In this document: positions 31,276-40,073 of the stretch, piece by piece
Layout: every line of letters starts with the position of its first letter
Numbering within the stretch: position 1 is the first letter of the stretch
Assembly: GCF_016124325.1 (NCBI RefSeq)
Contig: NZ_WGNY01000020.1
Location: forward strand, 1-64,000
Length of the DNA stretch: 64,000 bases
From: Phenylobacterium sp.
GTDB lineage: Bacteria > Pseudomonadota > Alphaproteobacteria > Caulobacterales > Caulobacteraceae
Direction of reading: 5' to 3'
The notes under the pieces: model-generated
Told to the model about the DNA's origin: nothing
Database searches by the model: none
Seen by the model: the letters and a program-made list of their open reading frames with translations, nothing else
Position numbers and translations under genes: made by a program

Positions 31276-33881
31276 CGCTCCAGCCCGCGATCTTGGCCTG
31301 GCGCGCGGTCGATCTCCTGCGATCGCGGCAGGTCCCGCTGTGGCGGCTCACGCATGGCGGCGCGTAGCAGGGCTTCCGGCCGCCCTCGCGCCGCCGAAGC
31401 GGCCAGCGTCGGATCGCGCTCTAGCTCGCCAGCGACCCTCGCCGCCAGACCCGGGCTCGCGCGGTCCAGGGCGCCGGCCGCGCGGTCGAGCGCGAGACGC
31501 TGGTGCGCCAGGGGTTCGTGTCCGGCGGCCTGCATGCGGGCGCCGTCCTGCCAGGCGCGGGCGAGGGCCTGAACCCGCGCCAACTCGTCCTGCCGGGCGT
31601 CCTGGCCGATGCGCCCGCCCGACTGCGCCGGCCGGAAGGCATCGAAGACACCCGCGGCCGCGGGGCCGAGCCCACGGCGTTCTGCGAACTGAGCCGGATA
31701 GTCCAGGGTGGAGTCCTTGGCGCGCTCGCGAGACAAAGCCCGCCCCAGTGCGGCCTCGTCGGCGAAGGTCTGGCGGTCGTAGTGCAGCGTGACGCCCTGG
31801 CGGTGGCGGGAGAGCGCGACATAGGTCGCGTGCCGGTCCATGTACGCGCCGGCGAGCACATGCGCCCGGTCGACCGTCACGCCCTGCGACTTGTGGATCG
31901 TGGTGGCATAGCCGTGGTCGAGATCGGTGTAGGCCTTCTGATCGAACGCGACCCGCCGGCCGTCGTCCAGGCGCACGCCCAGGCGCGTGTCGCCAAGTTG
32001 CTCCACCGTCCCGAGCGTGCCGTTCTTCACCCCGAGCTCGCGCTCATTACGCAGGAAGACGATCCGCTCGCCCTCGGCGAACAGCCGCGCGCCCCGGATC
32101 GTCTCCACCCGATGATCTTGTCCAAGCGCGCCGGCCGCCTGCATGCGCTCTCGCGCCAGGCCGTTGAGGGCCGCGACGTCATCGCGGGTGTAGGCCAGCA
32201 TCACTTGTGAGGACCCGGGCGCCGCCTGCTTGGCGTCCCACCAGCCCGCGACCACCGCCTCCCGCGCCGCTGCAGGATCGTCGTGCCCCCGCACGGCGCC
32301 CGCGGCCGAATAGGCGGAGAGCGCCTGCACGGTCCGGCCCGTCGCCAGTTGCCGGGTCGAGTCCCGCTGCCAGTCGACCTGCTGGCGTCGCACCTCGGTG
32401 AGCTCATAGGCGCCGTGACGCTCGGCGAGCGCCCGGAACGCGGCCCCCGCCTCGATGGCCTGCAGCTGCTCCGCGTCCCCGACCATCACCACCTTCGCGC
32501 CGGCCGCCTGCGCTTGCGCCATGACCCGGCCCAGCTGCCGCGAGCCCACGAGGCCGGCCTCGTCGACCACGAGCACGTCGCGGGGCCCGAGCGTCTCGCG
32601 GTCGCGCGCCCATGCGTGTTCGAGGCTGGCGAGGGTGCGGGACGGGATGCCGGAACCGCCTTCGAGGCTCTCAGCGGCCATCCCCGACAGCGCGGCGCCG
32701 CGTACCCGATAGCCCTGAGCCTCCCAGGCGTCGCGTGCGACTCCCAGCAGGGCGCTCTTGCCCGTGCCGGCGTAGCCCACCAGCAGCGCGAGGTCGCCAC
32801 AACGCGTGACATGATCCACGGCGTCGCGCTGCGCGACGGAGAGGTCGAGACCGTGCTCGGACGAACGCGCCAGGGCCGCGACCCTGTCGCGTCCGCCGAC
32901 CGCGTGACCCGGCCGGGCGGCCATAGCGTCGGCGTCCTGTTTTAGGCGGCGCTCCACGCGCAACATCTCGCGGCTGGTGAAGCGCTCGCGACCGTTGCCG
33001 TCGCGCCCCAGCCGCACCGTCTCGCCGCTCGCGCGGACCTTGGCGAGCGCGGCGTCGAACTGCTCGCGCCCGTCCGTGTGCCGGTGGAGGAATCGCGCCA
33101 GGCCGTGGTCCGTGAACGTGGCCTGCTGGTGCGTGATGGCGGACAGCGCGATCTCAGGCTCGGCGAGGATCCGCTCGCCGTTGCGTCGCGCGATCGCGCG
33201 GTGATCTTCCGCGCGCTCCGCCGCCTCGCCATGGATCTCGCGCCGCGCGCCGGACGCGCCGATCTTGTTCTGCGGCTCCAGGTCGATGCCCTGGTCCTTG
33301 AGCGCGCGGGCGTCGATGCGGGCTTCGATGCCGAGTTCGGCAAGCCGGCGGTTCGCATGCTCCGCCCAGGCCTCCCGCCAGCCTACGAGCCTGTCAGTCG
33401 CATTCCAGTCGCGGACCTTGCCGCCGAATCCCTCAGGCCCTGCCGCCCGCAGGGCGAGCATCACGTGCGCGTGCGGCTTCGCCTCACCATCGGCGCCCAC
33501 GTCCCAGTGGACATTGAGGTCGGCGAGCATGCCCTTGTCGACGAATTCTCGCTGCACGAAGGACCGCGCCAGCGCGACGCCGTCCCGCTGCGAGAGCTCC
33601 CGCGGGATCGCGAACTCCACCTCGCGCGCGAGCTGGGCGTCCTTGCGGACCTCGCGCGCCTCCACCTCGTTCCAGAGCGTCTCGCGATCGCGCCATCGCT
33701 CGGGCGCGCCCTCAGGCAGCATGACTTCGGAATGGACGACGCCGGTCTTGGCGGAAAAGTCGTGCGCGCGATCGAGGCGTTCGTCGTGCAGCCGTGAGGC
33801 GGACCGATAGGCGGCAGCCGCGACGGCCGACGAGCCCTTGGCCCGCGAGATCACCTTCGCTGAGAAGTGATAGATCGCCAT
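31272..33881 (-). CDS. traA: Ti-type conjugative relaxase/helicase TraA (MobQ)
   Basis: The product is 869 aa from ATG 33881. The N-terminal MobA/MobL relaxase domain starts AIYHFSAKVISRAKGSSAVA, with the catalytic YRSASRL and the histidine cluster HWDVGADGEAKPHAHVML. A TraA-type helicase domain follows with Walker A LVGYAGTGKSALLG (~365) and DVLVVDEAGLVGSRQL. It is shorter than Ti plasmid TraA (about 1100 aa). It nicks oriT and unwinds the strand for transfer. It is transcribed away from traCDG, with the candidate oriT between them, exactly the Ti-plasmid arrangement. Confidence 0.92.
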   Translation of the reverse strand: MAIYHFSAKVISRAKGSSAVAAAAYRSASRLHDERLDRAHDFSAKTGVVHSEVMLPEGAPERWRDRETLWNEVEAREVRKDAQLAREVEFAIPRELSQRDGVALARSFVQREFVDKGMLADLNVHWDVGADGEAKPHAHVMLALRAAGPEGFGGKVRDWNATDRLVGWREAWAEHANRRLAELGIEARIDARALKDQGIDLEPQNKIGASGARREIHGEAAERAEDHRAIARRNGERILAEPEIALSAITHQQATFTDHGLARFLHRHTDGREQFDAALAKVRASGETVRLGRDGNGRERFTSREMLRVERRLKQDADAMAARPGHAVGGRDRVAALARSSEHGLDLSVAQRDAVDHVTRCGDLALLVGYAGTGKSALLGVARDAWEAQGYRVRGAALSGMAAESLEGGSGIPSRTLASLEHAWARDRETLGPRDVLVVDEAGLVGSRQLGRVMAQAQAAGAKVVMVGDAEQLQAIEAGAAFRALAERHGAYELTEVRRQQVDWQRDSTRQLATGRTVQALSAYSAAGAVRGHDDPAAAREAVVAGWWDAKQAAPGSSQVMLAYTRDDVAALNGLARERMQAAGALGQDHRVETIRGARLFAEGERIVFLRNERELGVKNGTLGTVEQLGDTRLGVRLDDGRRVAFDQKAYTDLDHGYATTIHKSQGVTVDRAHVLAGAYMDRHATYVALSRHRQGVTLHYDRQTFADEAALGRALSRERAKDSTLDYPAQFAERRGLGPAAAGVFDAFRPAQSGGRIGQDARQDELARVQALARAWQDGARMQAAGHEPLAHQRLALDRAAGALDRASPGLAARVAGELERDPTLAASAARGRPEALLRAAMREPPQRDLPRSQEIDRAPGQDRGLER

Positions 33882-33901
33882 GCGATCCCTCCCGCCCAAG
33901 C

Positions 33902-33933
33902 ACGTCGCGTCAGCGACGTATAAGCGCGCACTC
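33902..33933 (+). other. Candidate origin of transfer (oriT) with nic region
   Basis: Inverted repeat ACGTCGC (33902-33908), loop GTCA, GCGACGT (33913-33919), followed directly by ATAAGCGCGCACTC (33920-33933). RSF1010/Ti-type MobQ oriTs have the same plan: an inverted repeat, then a TAAgtGCGCcCT-like nic sequence. The position between the divergent traA and traC genes is where Ti plasmids carry oriT. The exact nick base is not determined. Confidence 0.65.
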
Positions 33934-34038
33934 AGACCTTCGGCCGTGAGTGACGGGCGCGCCATGCGTAAGCTTACCCATAGCACGCCGGTCATCGGCC
34001 GCGCAGGGTTCGCGCTCCGATCCTCGGAGGCCATCGTC

Positions 34039-34338
34039 ATGAAGAAGCCGCGCGATCTCGACGCCGAACTCCAGGCCCTGCAGCGGCGCGCCAAGGCGCT
34101 GAAGGGCCGGCGGGTGACGCAGTTCGGAGAGCTGGTCATCGCCACAGGCGCCGACAAGCTCGATTTGGACGTCCTGGCCGGCGCGCTGCTAGCGGCGGGC
34201 AAGGCGGACGCAGGCACACGCGAGGGGTGGCGCAGCAAGGGCGCCGCGTTCTTTCAAGGACAGGCCCGGCCTTCATCGAAGCCTGCAGCAAATGGCGAGC
34301 GCCGGGCGCCGGATGACGGCGGCGCTCCGCCGCATTGA
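34039..34338 (+). CDS. traC: Conjugal transfer protein TraC-like
   Basis: The product is 99 aa from ATG 34039, with GGAGG eight bases upstream. It starts MKKPRDLDAELQALQRRAKA and contains RRVTQFGELVIATGADKLDL, which matches the small TraC accessory proteins of Ti-type transfer systems. Those proteins are thought to act in the relaxosome at oriT. It is the first gene of traC-traD-traG and overlaps the start of traD. Confidence 0.75.
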   Translation: MKKPRDLDAELQALQRRAKALKGRRVTQFGELVIATGADKLDLDVLAGALLAAGKADAGTREGWRSKGAAFFQGQARPSSKPAANGERRAPDDGGAPPH

Positions 34339-34594
34339 GGCCGCGCGGGCAAGGTCGGACACGAGGGCTTGGGTCGTGGAACGCCGCGAACGCACGCGCC
34401 ACCTGATCGAGCTGGGCGGCTTGGTGGCCAAGGCCGGCCTCGTCGATCTCACGCATGACGATCGCGCCGCCCTCTACGGCGCCTTCCTAGACCTCGCCGA
34501 GCGCTTACAGGCGCCCGATGGCGACGGCGCGCGGCTGCTCTGGCGGCGACGCGGCCAGCGTGCCTTCGCGGCGGAAGCGGAGCCCATGCCGTGA
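34292..34594 (+). CDS. traD: Conjugal transfer protein TraD-like
   Basis: Up to 100 aa. The core RRERTRHLIELGGLVAKAGL is the hallmark of the short Ti-type TraD (usually about 70-100 aa). The ATG at 34292 and the one at 34313 are both possible; neither has a clear ribosome site, and both lie inside the end of traC, so translation is coupled. Its stop overlaps the GTG of traG (GTGA). Confidence 0.8.
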   Translation: MASAGRRMTAALRRIEAARARSDTRAWVVERRERTRHLIELGGLVAKAGLVDLTHDDRAALYGAFLDLAERLQAPDGDGARLLWRRRGQRAFAAEAEPMP

Positions 34595-36189
34595 GGCTCG
34601 CGTTCGGCGCGATATGGCCGACGCTGGTGGGCGCCTTCTGGGGCAACGTCTGCGCCGGCTTGCCCTTCCTGATCGTCCGCGACCACTTCGGCCTGCCCGA
34701 CCTGCTGGCGGAGTGGATCATCCCACTGGCCGGGACCGCGGCCGGCGGCGCGCTCGGCTTCCTGCAGTGGAAGGCCCGCTATGGATATGCCGGGCCGACC
34801 ACGAGCCACGGCAGCGCACAATTCGGCGACGACCGCCGCGCCCGCGGCGCGCTCGGCGGGCCGGACGGGCTGATCATCGGCCGGGCGACGGACGGCTGGT
34901 TGATGCGCTACGACGGGCCGGGTCACCTACTGACCTTCGCGCCGACCCGCTCGGGCAAGGGCGTCGGGGTCGTGCTGCCCAATCTGCTGCTCGCCGACCG
35001 CGCGGTCCTGTGCGTCGATCCCAAGGGCGAAAACGCGCGGATCGCCGCCCGCGCGAGGGGTCGCTACGGCCCCGTTCACGTCCTCGATCCGTTCGGCGTC
35101 TCGGGACGCCCGGCGGCCGCCTATAATCCGCTCGCGGCGCTGGACCCGTTCGGCGCGGACCTGCCGGAGGACGCCGCCCTGATCGCCGAGGCCCTGGTCT
35201 ACGATCCGCCGGAGCAGGTGAGCGAGGCGCATTGGAACGAGGAGGCCAAGGCGCTGATCGCCGGCGTCATCCTGCACGTGGTCACGCATCCCCCGGCCGA
35301 GGGCGCCACCCTCGCCGCGGTGCGCGACCTGCTCACCTCTGCGCCGGCGCGCTTCGCCGCGACGCTGAAGGCCATGCAGGCGAGCCCGGCGGCCGACGGG
35401 CTGGTCGCGCGCGCCGCCAACCGCCATCTCGGCAAGGCCGACCGGGAGGCCGCCGGCGTCCTGTCGGCAGCCCAGCGCCACACCCACTTCCTCGACAGCG
35501 GCCGGATCAACAACAGCCTCGCCCGGGCCGACTTCGCGTTCGAAGACCTCCGCGACCGGCGCGCCACCGTCTTCCTGGTCCTGCCGCCCGAACGGCTCGG
35601 CGCCTATGCGCGCTGGCTGCGCCTGCTGGTCGCCCAGGCGCTGCATGCGCTCGCGCGCCAGCCGCGCGGCGGCGCCCACGACAACCGCGCGCCGATCCTC
35701 TTCCTGCTGGACGAGTTCGCGACGCTCGGCCGCCTCGAACCGCTCGTCCAGGCCTACGGGCTGATGGCCGGCTACGGCGTCCAGCTCTGGGCCATCCTGC
35801 AGGACCTCCACCAGTTGAAGGCGCTCTATGGCGAGCGTCACGGGACCTTCCTCGCCAACGCCGCCGTCACCCAGATCTTCGACGTGGCGGATTTCGACAC
35901 CGCCCAATGGGTCTCGCGCACCTTGGGCGTCATGACCGAGACCTTCATCGCGCAGGGCACGTCGGCGAATACGGGCTCCTCGTCGTCGATGCAGGGCGGC
36001 TCAACCTCCTCAGGTCAAGGCGAGTCCTGGAGCGAACAGCGGGTGCGCCGTGATCTGCTGACCCCGGACGAGGTCATGCGACTGGCCGACCATCTGATGC
36101 TGGTGCTGCGCCCCGGCCGCGATCCGCTCATCGCCGGCAAGGTCCGCCACTACGCCGATCGCGAATTCGTCGGGACGTTCGACCCCTGA
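34591..36189 (+). CDS. traG: Type IV coupling protein TraG/VirD4
   Basis: A 532-aa membrane ATPase that links the relaxosome to a secretion channel. It has two N-terminal membrane segments (residues ~5-30 and ~42-60), Walker A FAPTRSGKGVGVVLPNLL (~116), a Walker B-like APILFLLDEFATLGRLE (~365), and a C-terminal Ser/Gly-rich stretch before the LTPDEVMRL segment. The GTG start overlaps traD. No trb or virB genes follow in the window, so the channel must be encoded elsewhere or borrowed. Confidence 0.92.
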   Translation: MRLAFGAIWPTLVGAFWGNVCAGLPFLIVRDHFGLPDLLAEWIIPLAGTAAGGALGFLQWKARYGYAGPTTSHGSAQFGDDRRARGALGGPDGLIIGRATDGWLMRYDGPGHLLTFAPTRSGKGVGVVLPNLLLADRAVLCVDPKGENARIAARARGRYGPVHVLDPFGVSGRPAAAYNPLAALDPFGADLPEDAALIAEALVYDPPEQVSEAHWNEEAKALIAGVILHVVTHPPAEGATLAAVRDLLTSAPARFAATLKAMQASPAADGLVARAANRHLGKADREAAGVLSAAQRHTHFLDSGRINNSLARADFAFEDLRDRRATVFLVLPPERLGAYARWLRLLVAQALHALARQPRGGAHDNRAPILFLLDEFATLGRLEPLVQAYGLMAGYGVQLWAILQDLHQLKALYGERHGTFLANAAVTQIFDVADFDTAQWVSRTLGVMTETFIAQGTSANTGSSSSMQGGSTSSGQGESWSEQRVRRDLLTPDEVMRLADHLMLVLRPGRDPLIAGKVRHYADREFVGTFDP

Positions 36190-36199
36190 CGACCGGGGC

Positions 36200-36993
36200 T
36201 CATTCGCCGGCCGCCGCCGGCTCAGCCTGCGCGGGCGGCAGCTTGCCCACCAGGTCCTGCACGAAAACCATGCAGCCCTGGGCGATGGTCATGACGTCGG
36301 CCGGCATGAGCTCAATGCGCTGCCCCGCCATGAACGACATCTGCCAAATGCCCGGCCGGATCACGATCCGCGACTCCTTCTCTAGCATCATCGGACCCTC
36401 GATCTGCTGCGGCGGATCGAGTTCGATCGCCCAGATTTCATAGCGCGGCATCCGAAGCGTCATACGGTCGCCGCCTTCGTTCAGATGGCGCGGCAGGACC
36501 ACGCCGTCCTGATGTTCCAAGCAGCTGCGGGCGCGCTGCAGGTAGAGATAGGCGCCGCCGAATTCGAAGGGGCGCGTGAGACCCGCGTTCACATCCTCCA
36601 GCAACTGCGGGAAGTTCCGGCCATTGGCGCGCCGCTCCTCGGCCGCCAAGCCGGTGTTGAAGTCGGCCACGGTGATCTGCTTCCCGCCTTGGCCGAAGGC
36701 CCAGACGTACTTCGCCGCCTCCTCCAGCGCGCCGCGAACCCCGCGCGCCAGTTCCTGCAGCGCCTTGGCGACGAGCCATTGCCGGAAGTGCTGCCGGATG
36801 GCTTCGACGTCCGCGTGCGGCGGGTGTCCGATCCGCACGAACGCCCCCTCGACCTGCGGCGGGCGAGGTCCGCGCCCGCAACGGCGGTCAGGGCGATGGG
36901 CAGCAGCTGGGCGCAGATCGTGATGGCCCGCTGGGCCGGCGCCGCGACGCTGTCGCGATTGAGATTGATCTGGAGGACCAGCGGCTCGGACAC
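36200..36993 (-). pseudogene. Conserved hypothetical gene with an internal frameshift
   Basis: The N-terminal part (from GTG 36993: MSEPLVLQINLNRDSVAAPA, LLPIALTAVAGADLAR) is in one frame. The rest (VEGAFVRIGHPPHADVEAIR, LARGVRGALEEAAKYVWAFG, ending DLVGKLPPAQAEPAAAGE) is in the next. One base lost or gained near 36850-36870, in a CGCCCGCCG run, would join them into a ~263-aa protein. No slippery heptamer is present, so programmed frameshifting is unlikely. It is either a fresh pseudogene or an assembly error. The function is unknown; proteins of this type follow traG in some elements. Confidence 0.6.
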
Positions 36994-37008
36994 GGCGGGC
37001 CCGCGGGC

Positions 37009-37263
37009 TCAGGGACCCGGCGGGCGGCGCAGCCGCACGGTCGCCTCGCCGACCTCGTCGGCCGGCAGGAACACCACGCCGCGCTGCTCGAAGACGTCCT
37101 GCAGCCGCGACAGGTTCGCAGCATGCACCCCGCCCCGGCCAAGTTCGAAGCGGGTGATGGTGTTGGGTGCCAAGCCAGTCGCCGCGCCGAGGTCGCGCAG
37201 GCTGAGGCCAAGGGCCGCGCGCGCCAGCCGAGCTTGTAGAGGCGTGATCAGCGGCGAGCTCAG
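37009..37263 (-). CDS. Small XRE-family HTH regulator, probable CTG start
   Basis: An 84-aa ORF. It encodes a Cro/CI helix-turn-helix: QARLARAALGLSLRDLGAAT, LAPNTITRFELGRGGVHAA, then a short C-terminal beta segment (FEQRGVVFLPADEV). No ATG, GTG or TTG exists between the HTH and the upstream in-frame stop. The CTG at 37263, with AAGGG six bases upstream, is the best start. It is divergent from the promoter at 37276 and probably regulates it. Confidence 0.6.
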   Translation of the reverse strand: MSSPLITPLQARLARAALGLSLRDLGAATGLAPNTITRFELGRGGVHAANLSRLQDVFEQRGVVFLPADEVGEATVRLRRPPGP

Positions 37264-37275
37264 AACGGACCCTTC

Positions 37276-37320
37276 TTGACAAACTTGCGCAAACAGCGCG
37301 AATTAGCGACGTTTACGCAA
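37276..37320 (+). promoter_or_regulatory. Promoter/operator between XRE gene and secreted-protein gene
   Basis: A consensus -35 TTGACA (37276-37281) overlaps a perfect palindrome TTGCGCAA (37285-37292), with a related TTACGCAA at 37313-37320. The -10 is weak (GAATTA after 18 bases). The repeat pair is a plausible operator for the neighbouring XRE protein. Confidence 0.4.
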
Positions 37321-37362
37321 CTTCTGACCGCGACGCCCAGCACGCCGCCGGAGCGACGATAC

Positions 37363-37833
37363 ATGCCCGATTCCAAACCTGCGATCACCCATGCGCCGAG
37401 CCGCCGCCGCTTGCTGCAGATCGGCGGCGCCGCCGGCCTTCCGCTGCCCGCCCTGGCCGGGGCCGCCGACCCCGGCCAGGTCGTCGCCGAGCAGTATTGC
37501 GCGCTGGAGCGGGAGCAACGCCGGCTCCTGCTCGCCTGGTCCGATCTCGAGAGCTGGCTCTTCAAGCACCGCAACTGGCCACGCCTGACCAAGGCGCAGC
37601 AGGCGGCCGTGCCGGAGGCCGCCCAGTTCCGGGTGATCGAGGACCAGCTCGACGTCATCGACGGCCAGTACGATGTGCTGCTGCCGCTCCTCAAGACGAC
37701 CCCGGCCTGCACACGCGACGGCGTCTTCGCCCGGCTGGACGCCCTGTTGTGGTTGCTCGATCCGCACGACAATGAGGACGCCCATCCGTTGCTGCGGAGC
37801 TGTCAGGCCGACCTCAGGCGCCTGTGGCGCTAG
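37363..37833 (+). CDS. Hypothetical exported protein (Tat-like signal)
   Basis: The product is 156 aa from ATG 37363, with GGAG nine bases upstream. The N-terminus has a twin-arginine style signal ([20 protein letters not shown], cleavage after AGAA). The remainder is helical ([35 protein letters not shown]). No family is recognised. A TTG start upstream at 37276 is possible but overlaps the promoter. Confidence 0.6.
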   Translation: MPDSKPAITHAPSRRRLLQIGGAAGLPLPALAGAADPGQVVAEQYCALEREQRRLLLAWSDLESWLFKHRNWPRLTKAQQAAVPEAAQFRVIEDQLDVIDGQYDVLLPLLKTTPACTRDGVFARLDALLWLLDPHDNEDAHPLLRSCQADLRRLWR

Positions 37834-37850
37834 GCGAGAGGAGGACGCCC

Positions 37851-38255
37851 ATGTCGCATCATCCCGGCTCCGCCCCCGATCCCATCGACATCGCCGTCGG
37901 TGCCCGCATCCGACTGGCCCGCAAGACCCGAGGTCTGTCGCAGGAGGCCCTGGCGTCGGCGGGCGGCATTACCTTCCAGCAAATCCAGAAGTACGAGCGC
38001 GGCGCCAACCGCGTGAGCGCCTCCATGCTGGTGAAGATCGCCCGCACCCTGGACACGCCTGTGGCCGAGCTGTTCGGCGTCAACGATCAAGCGCGCGGGG
38101 TGACCGACGAGGTCGCGACCTTGTTGGGCGAGCCCGGCGCGCTCGACCTGCTGCGGGCCTATGCCCGCCTGCCGCGTCCCAGCCGGCCGGCCTTCGTGAG
38201 TTTCCTCAGCCTCCTCGGCGAGGCGGGGCCGGACGAGCCGGAAGCGCCGTCATGA
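37851..38255 (+). CDS. XRE-family HTH transcriptional regulator
   Basis: A 134-aa protein. The HTH is [20 protein letters not shown] and [20 protein letters not shown], followed by a C-terminal tail of the kind seen in alphaproteobacterial chromosomal and plasmid XRE regulators ([13 protein letters not shown]). Ribosome site GAGGAGG precedes ATG 37851. Its TGA overlaps the next ATG (ATGA), making a two-gene module with the HEPN-like gene. Confidence 0.9.
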   Translation: MSHHPGSAPDPIDIAVGARIRLARKTRGLSQEALASAGGITFQQIQKYERGANRVSASMLVKIARTLDTPVAELFGVNDQARGVTDEVATLLGEPGALDLLRAYARLPRPSRPAFVSFLSLLGEAGPDEPEAPS

Positions 38256-38707
38256 CCGCGATCTCCTGGATGACCCGCCGGGGGCGGCGCTACCTCGACC
38301 GGGCGCGGGCCTATGGCCGGGCGGCGGCGGCGCTGGCGGAGGTCGGCATGGTCGAGGACGTCCGCCCGCCCTTCTTCATGCTGATCGCCCACGCCATGGA
38401 GCTTGGGCTCAAGGCGGTGATCGCGGGCGGTGCCGTGGACGACGAACGGCTGATCATCATCGGCCACGACCTGCCGCTCTGCCTGCGGCTGGCCGGCGAC
38501 CGTGGACTCGACCTCGAACCGGCGGGCACCGAGATCGAAGCGGTGCTCAGCGCGCTGGCGATGCCGCATCTCGCCCAGACCCTGCGCTATCCGGCCTATC
38601 TGTCGTGGCCGCTGCCCGACCCGCAGAACGCCCTCAATGCGCTGGACGGGCTCTTGGCGCGTGTCGCCGACGCCCTCGACACCCCGCCTCGCCCGACCTT
38701 GAATTAA
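38252..38707 (+). CDS. HEPN-like protein coupled to an XRE regulator
   Basis: A 151-aa protein. Features typical of the HEPN fold are an N-terminal helix with [13 protein letters not shown], the core [17 protein letters not shown], and the [11 protein letters not shown] motif that ends many HEPN domains. An Rx4-6H RNase motif is not clear, so a toxin role is uncertain. Coupling by ATGA to an XRE gene resembles a toxin-antitoxin layout; a substrate-binding HEPN is the alternative. Confidence 0.55.
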   Translation: MTAISWMTRRGRRYLDRARAYGRAAAALAEVGMVEDVRPPFFMLIAHAMELGLKAVIAGGAVDDERLIIIGHDLPLCLRLAGDRGLDLEPAGTEIEAVLSALAMPHLAQTLRYPAYLSWPLPDPQNALNALDGLLARVADALDTPPRPTLN

Positions 38708-38737
38708 GGGCGCCGGCGCCGCGCCCTTGGCGGGGGA

Positions 38738-38768
38738 GGGGTCGGCCGGCCCGAGGCCGGCCGACCCC
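38738..38768. terminator. Bidirectional GC-rich hairpin
   Basis: A perfect 14-bp stem, GGGGTCGGCCGGCC (38738-38751), loop CGA, and its complement (38755-38768), in the 67-bp gap between the convergent HEPN-like and ardC genes. It lacks a T-tract. Confidence 0.65.
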
Positions 38769-38774
38769 TGACGG

Positions 38775-39683
38775 CTAGCCGGGCTGCCGCGCCCGCAGGA
38801 AGTCGGCGGCGCGCTGCGCATGGGCGGCGGCGGTAAAGATGAACCGGCGGTCGTCCTTCAGCACCTCCAACCAGCTTGCGATGTAGCTGGCGTGGTCCGA
38901 GCGGGGCGTGAGCTCCAGCCCGAGGTCGGCGCATAGGAACGCCGCGCCGAGTTCGGCGACCAGCTCTTCGCGGGCGTAGCCCTCGTCGCCCCAGCGCTTG
39001 CGGCCGAAGTCGCGGTCGAGGCGCGTGGGGTGCCGCGTCCAGTGCGTCGTCTCATGGGCGAGTGTGGCGTAGTAGGCTTCCGGGTCGGCGAAACACTCGA
39101 ACGGCGGCATCCGCACGTAGTCCGGTCCCACCGCGTAATAGGCGCGATCGCCGCCATGGCGCACCTCGGTGCCCGTCGCGGCGAAGAAGGCCTCCGCATG
39201 GGCGATGCGCTGGACGGCGTCCAGCCGGGGTTCGGCAACCGCGTGGAAATGGGCCGGCAGGCCGTCGACCTGTTCGACGTTGAAGACGGTGTAGGCCTTG
39301 AGGAACGGGATGGCGCGCTCGACATCTTGGCCGTCGTCGCCGGTCTCGGTGCGGCTGAAGGTGTTGGCGTAGACCACGGTCGCCCCGTGCTCGCCCTTGC
39401 GGACATGGCCGCCCAGCGCGAGCGCCTGGCGGAAGGTGATCCAGATCGGGGCCGCATAGCCCTGGGCGACGGCTTCCGCCCACAACAGCAGGACGTTGAT
39501 GCCGCTGTAGGCCTCGCCGGTCGCGCGAAGCGGGCGGCTTATCCGGCCGGCAAGGTGCTCGGCCGACCAGGGCTTGATCCAGGGCCGGACGCCGGCCTCC
39601 AGTTCGGCGACGATGGCGTCGGTGACCCGGGTGTAGAGGTCGGGCTTGGGGTGCGGGCGTGAGGTCTCGACAAGGCGCGTCAT
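38775..39683 (-). CDS. ardC: ArdC-family antirestriction protein (zincin)
   Basis: A 302-aa protein. The N-terminal ArdC ssDNA-binding domain starts YTRVTDAIVAELEAGVRPWI with WSAEHL and YSGINVLLLW. The C-terminal metallopeptidase-like domain has the HETTH zinc motif at 210-214 and a downstream Glu-rich REELVAELGAAF. ArdC proteins protect incoming plasmid DNA against restriction and are typical of conjugative elements. AGGAGG precedes the ATG. Confidence 0.9.
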   Translation of the reverse strand: MTRLVETSRPHPKPDLYTRVTDAIVAELEAGVRPWIKPWSAEHLAGRISRPLRATGEAYSGINVLLLWAEAVAQGYAAPIWITFRQALALGGHVRKGEHGATVVYANTFSRTETGDDGQDVERAIPFLKAYTVFNVEQVDGLPAHFHAVAEPRLDAVQRIAHAEAFFAATGTEVRHGGDRAYYAVGPDYVRMPPFECFADPEAYYATLAHETTHWTRHPTRLDRDFGRKRWGDEGYAREELVAELGAAFLCADLGLELTPRSDHASYIASWLEVLKDDRRFIFTAAAHAQRAADFLRARQPG

Positions 39684-39758
39684 GGCGGCCTCCTGTCGTT
39701 CGGGGTTGTTGGGGAAGGAGTCGCCCCGCCGATGACGGCGGGGCGCGTGGCGCGGGGG

Positions 39759-40073
39759 TCAGTTCGAGCTGGCGCTGCTGCGCGACCAGATCAGGCTGTA
39801 GCCCTCGTCGGCGTCGACGAGGCTGGCGTAGATCGGGGCCGGGAAGCTCGGGTCGTCCAGCTTGACCGAGAGGTAGTCCCGGTTGTCGCGCGAGGTCTTC
39901 TTCCAGGCCGCGCCGAACTCGGTCTTGCCGGCGAAGATGCGGAAGTCGGGAGCCTTGTCGTTGTCCGTCTCGACCGGACGGAAGGTGGCCGACTTGACGT
40001 CGAGGGTCAGGGTTTTGATCGCGCCGTTGTAGTGGCCGGCGTCGTCCTTGCTGAAGGTGCCGATGGTCGCCAT
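39759..40073 (-). CDS. DUF736 family protein
   Basis: The product is 104 aa from ATG 40073, with ribosome site GGAG. It starts [20 protein letters not shown] and contains [20 protein letters not shown] and the ending [17 protein letters not shown], the classic DUF736 pattern. Such proteins sit beside ArdC and ParB-like genes on alphaproteobacterial plasmids and ICEs. The biochemical role is unknown. Confidence 0.9.
   Translation of the reverse strand: MATIGTFSKDDAGHYNGAIKTLTLDVKSATFRPVETDNDKAPDFRIFAGKTEFGAAWKKTSRDNRDYLSVKLDDPSFPAPIYASLVDADEGYSLIWSRSSASSN

Noticed and set aside
36850..36870. Programmed ribosomal frameshift in the gene after traG
   Set aside because: No slippery heptamer or downstream stimulatory structure was seen; loss of one base in a C/G run is simpler.
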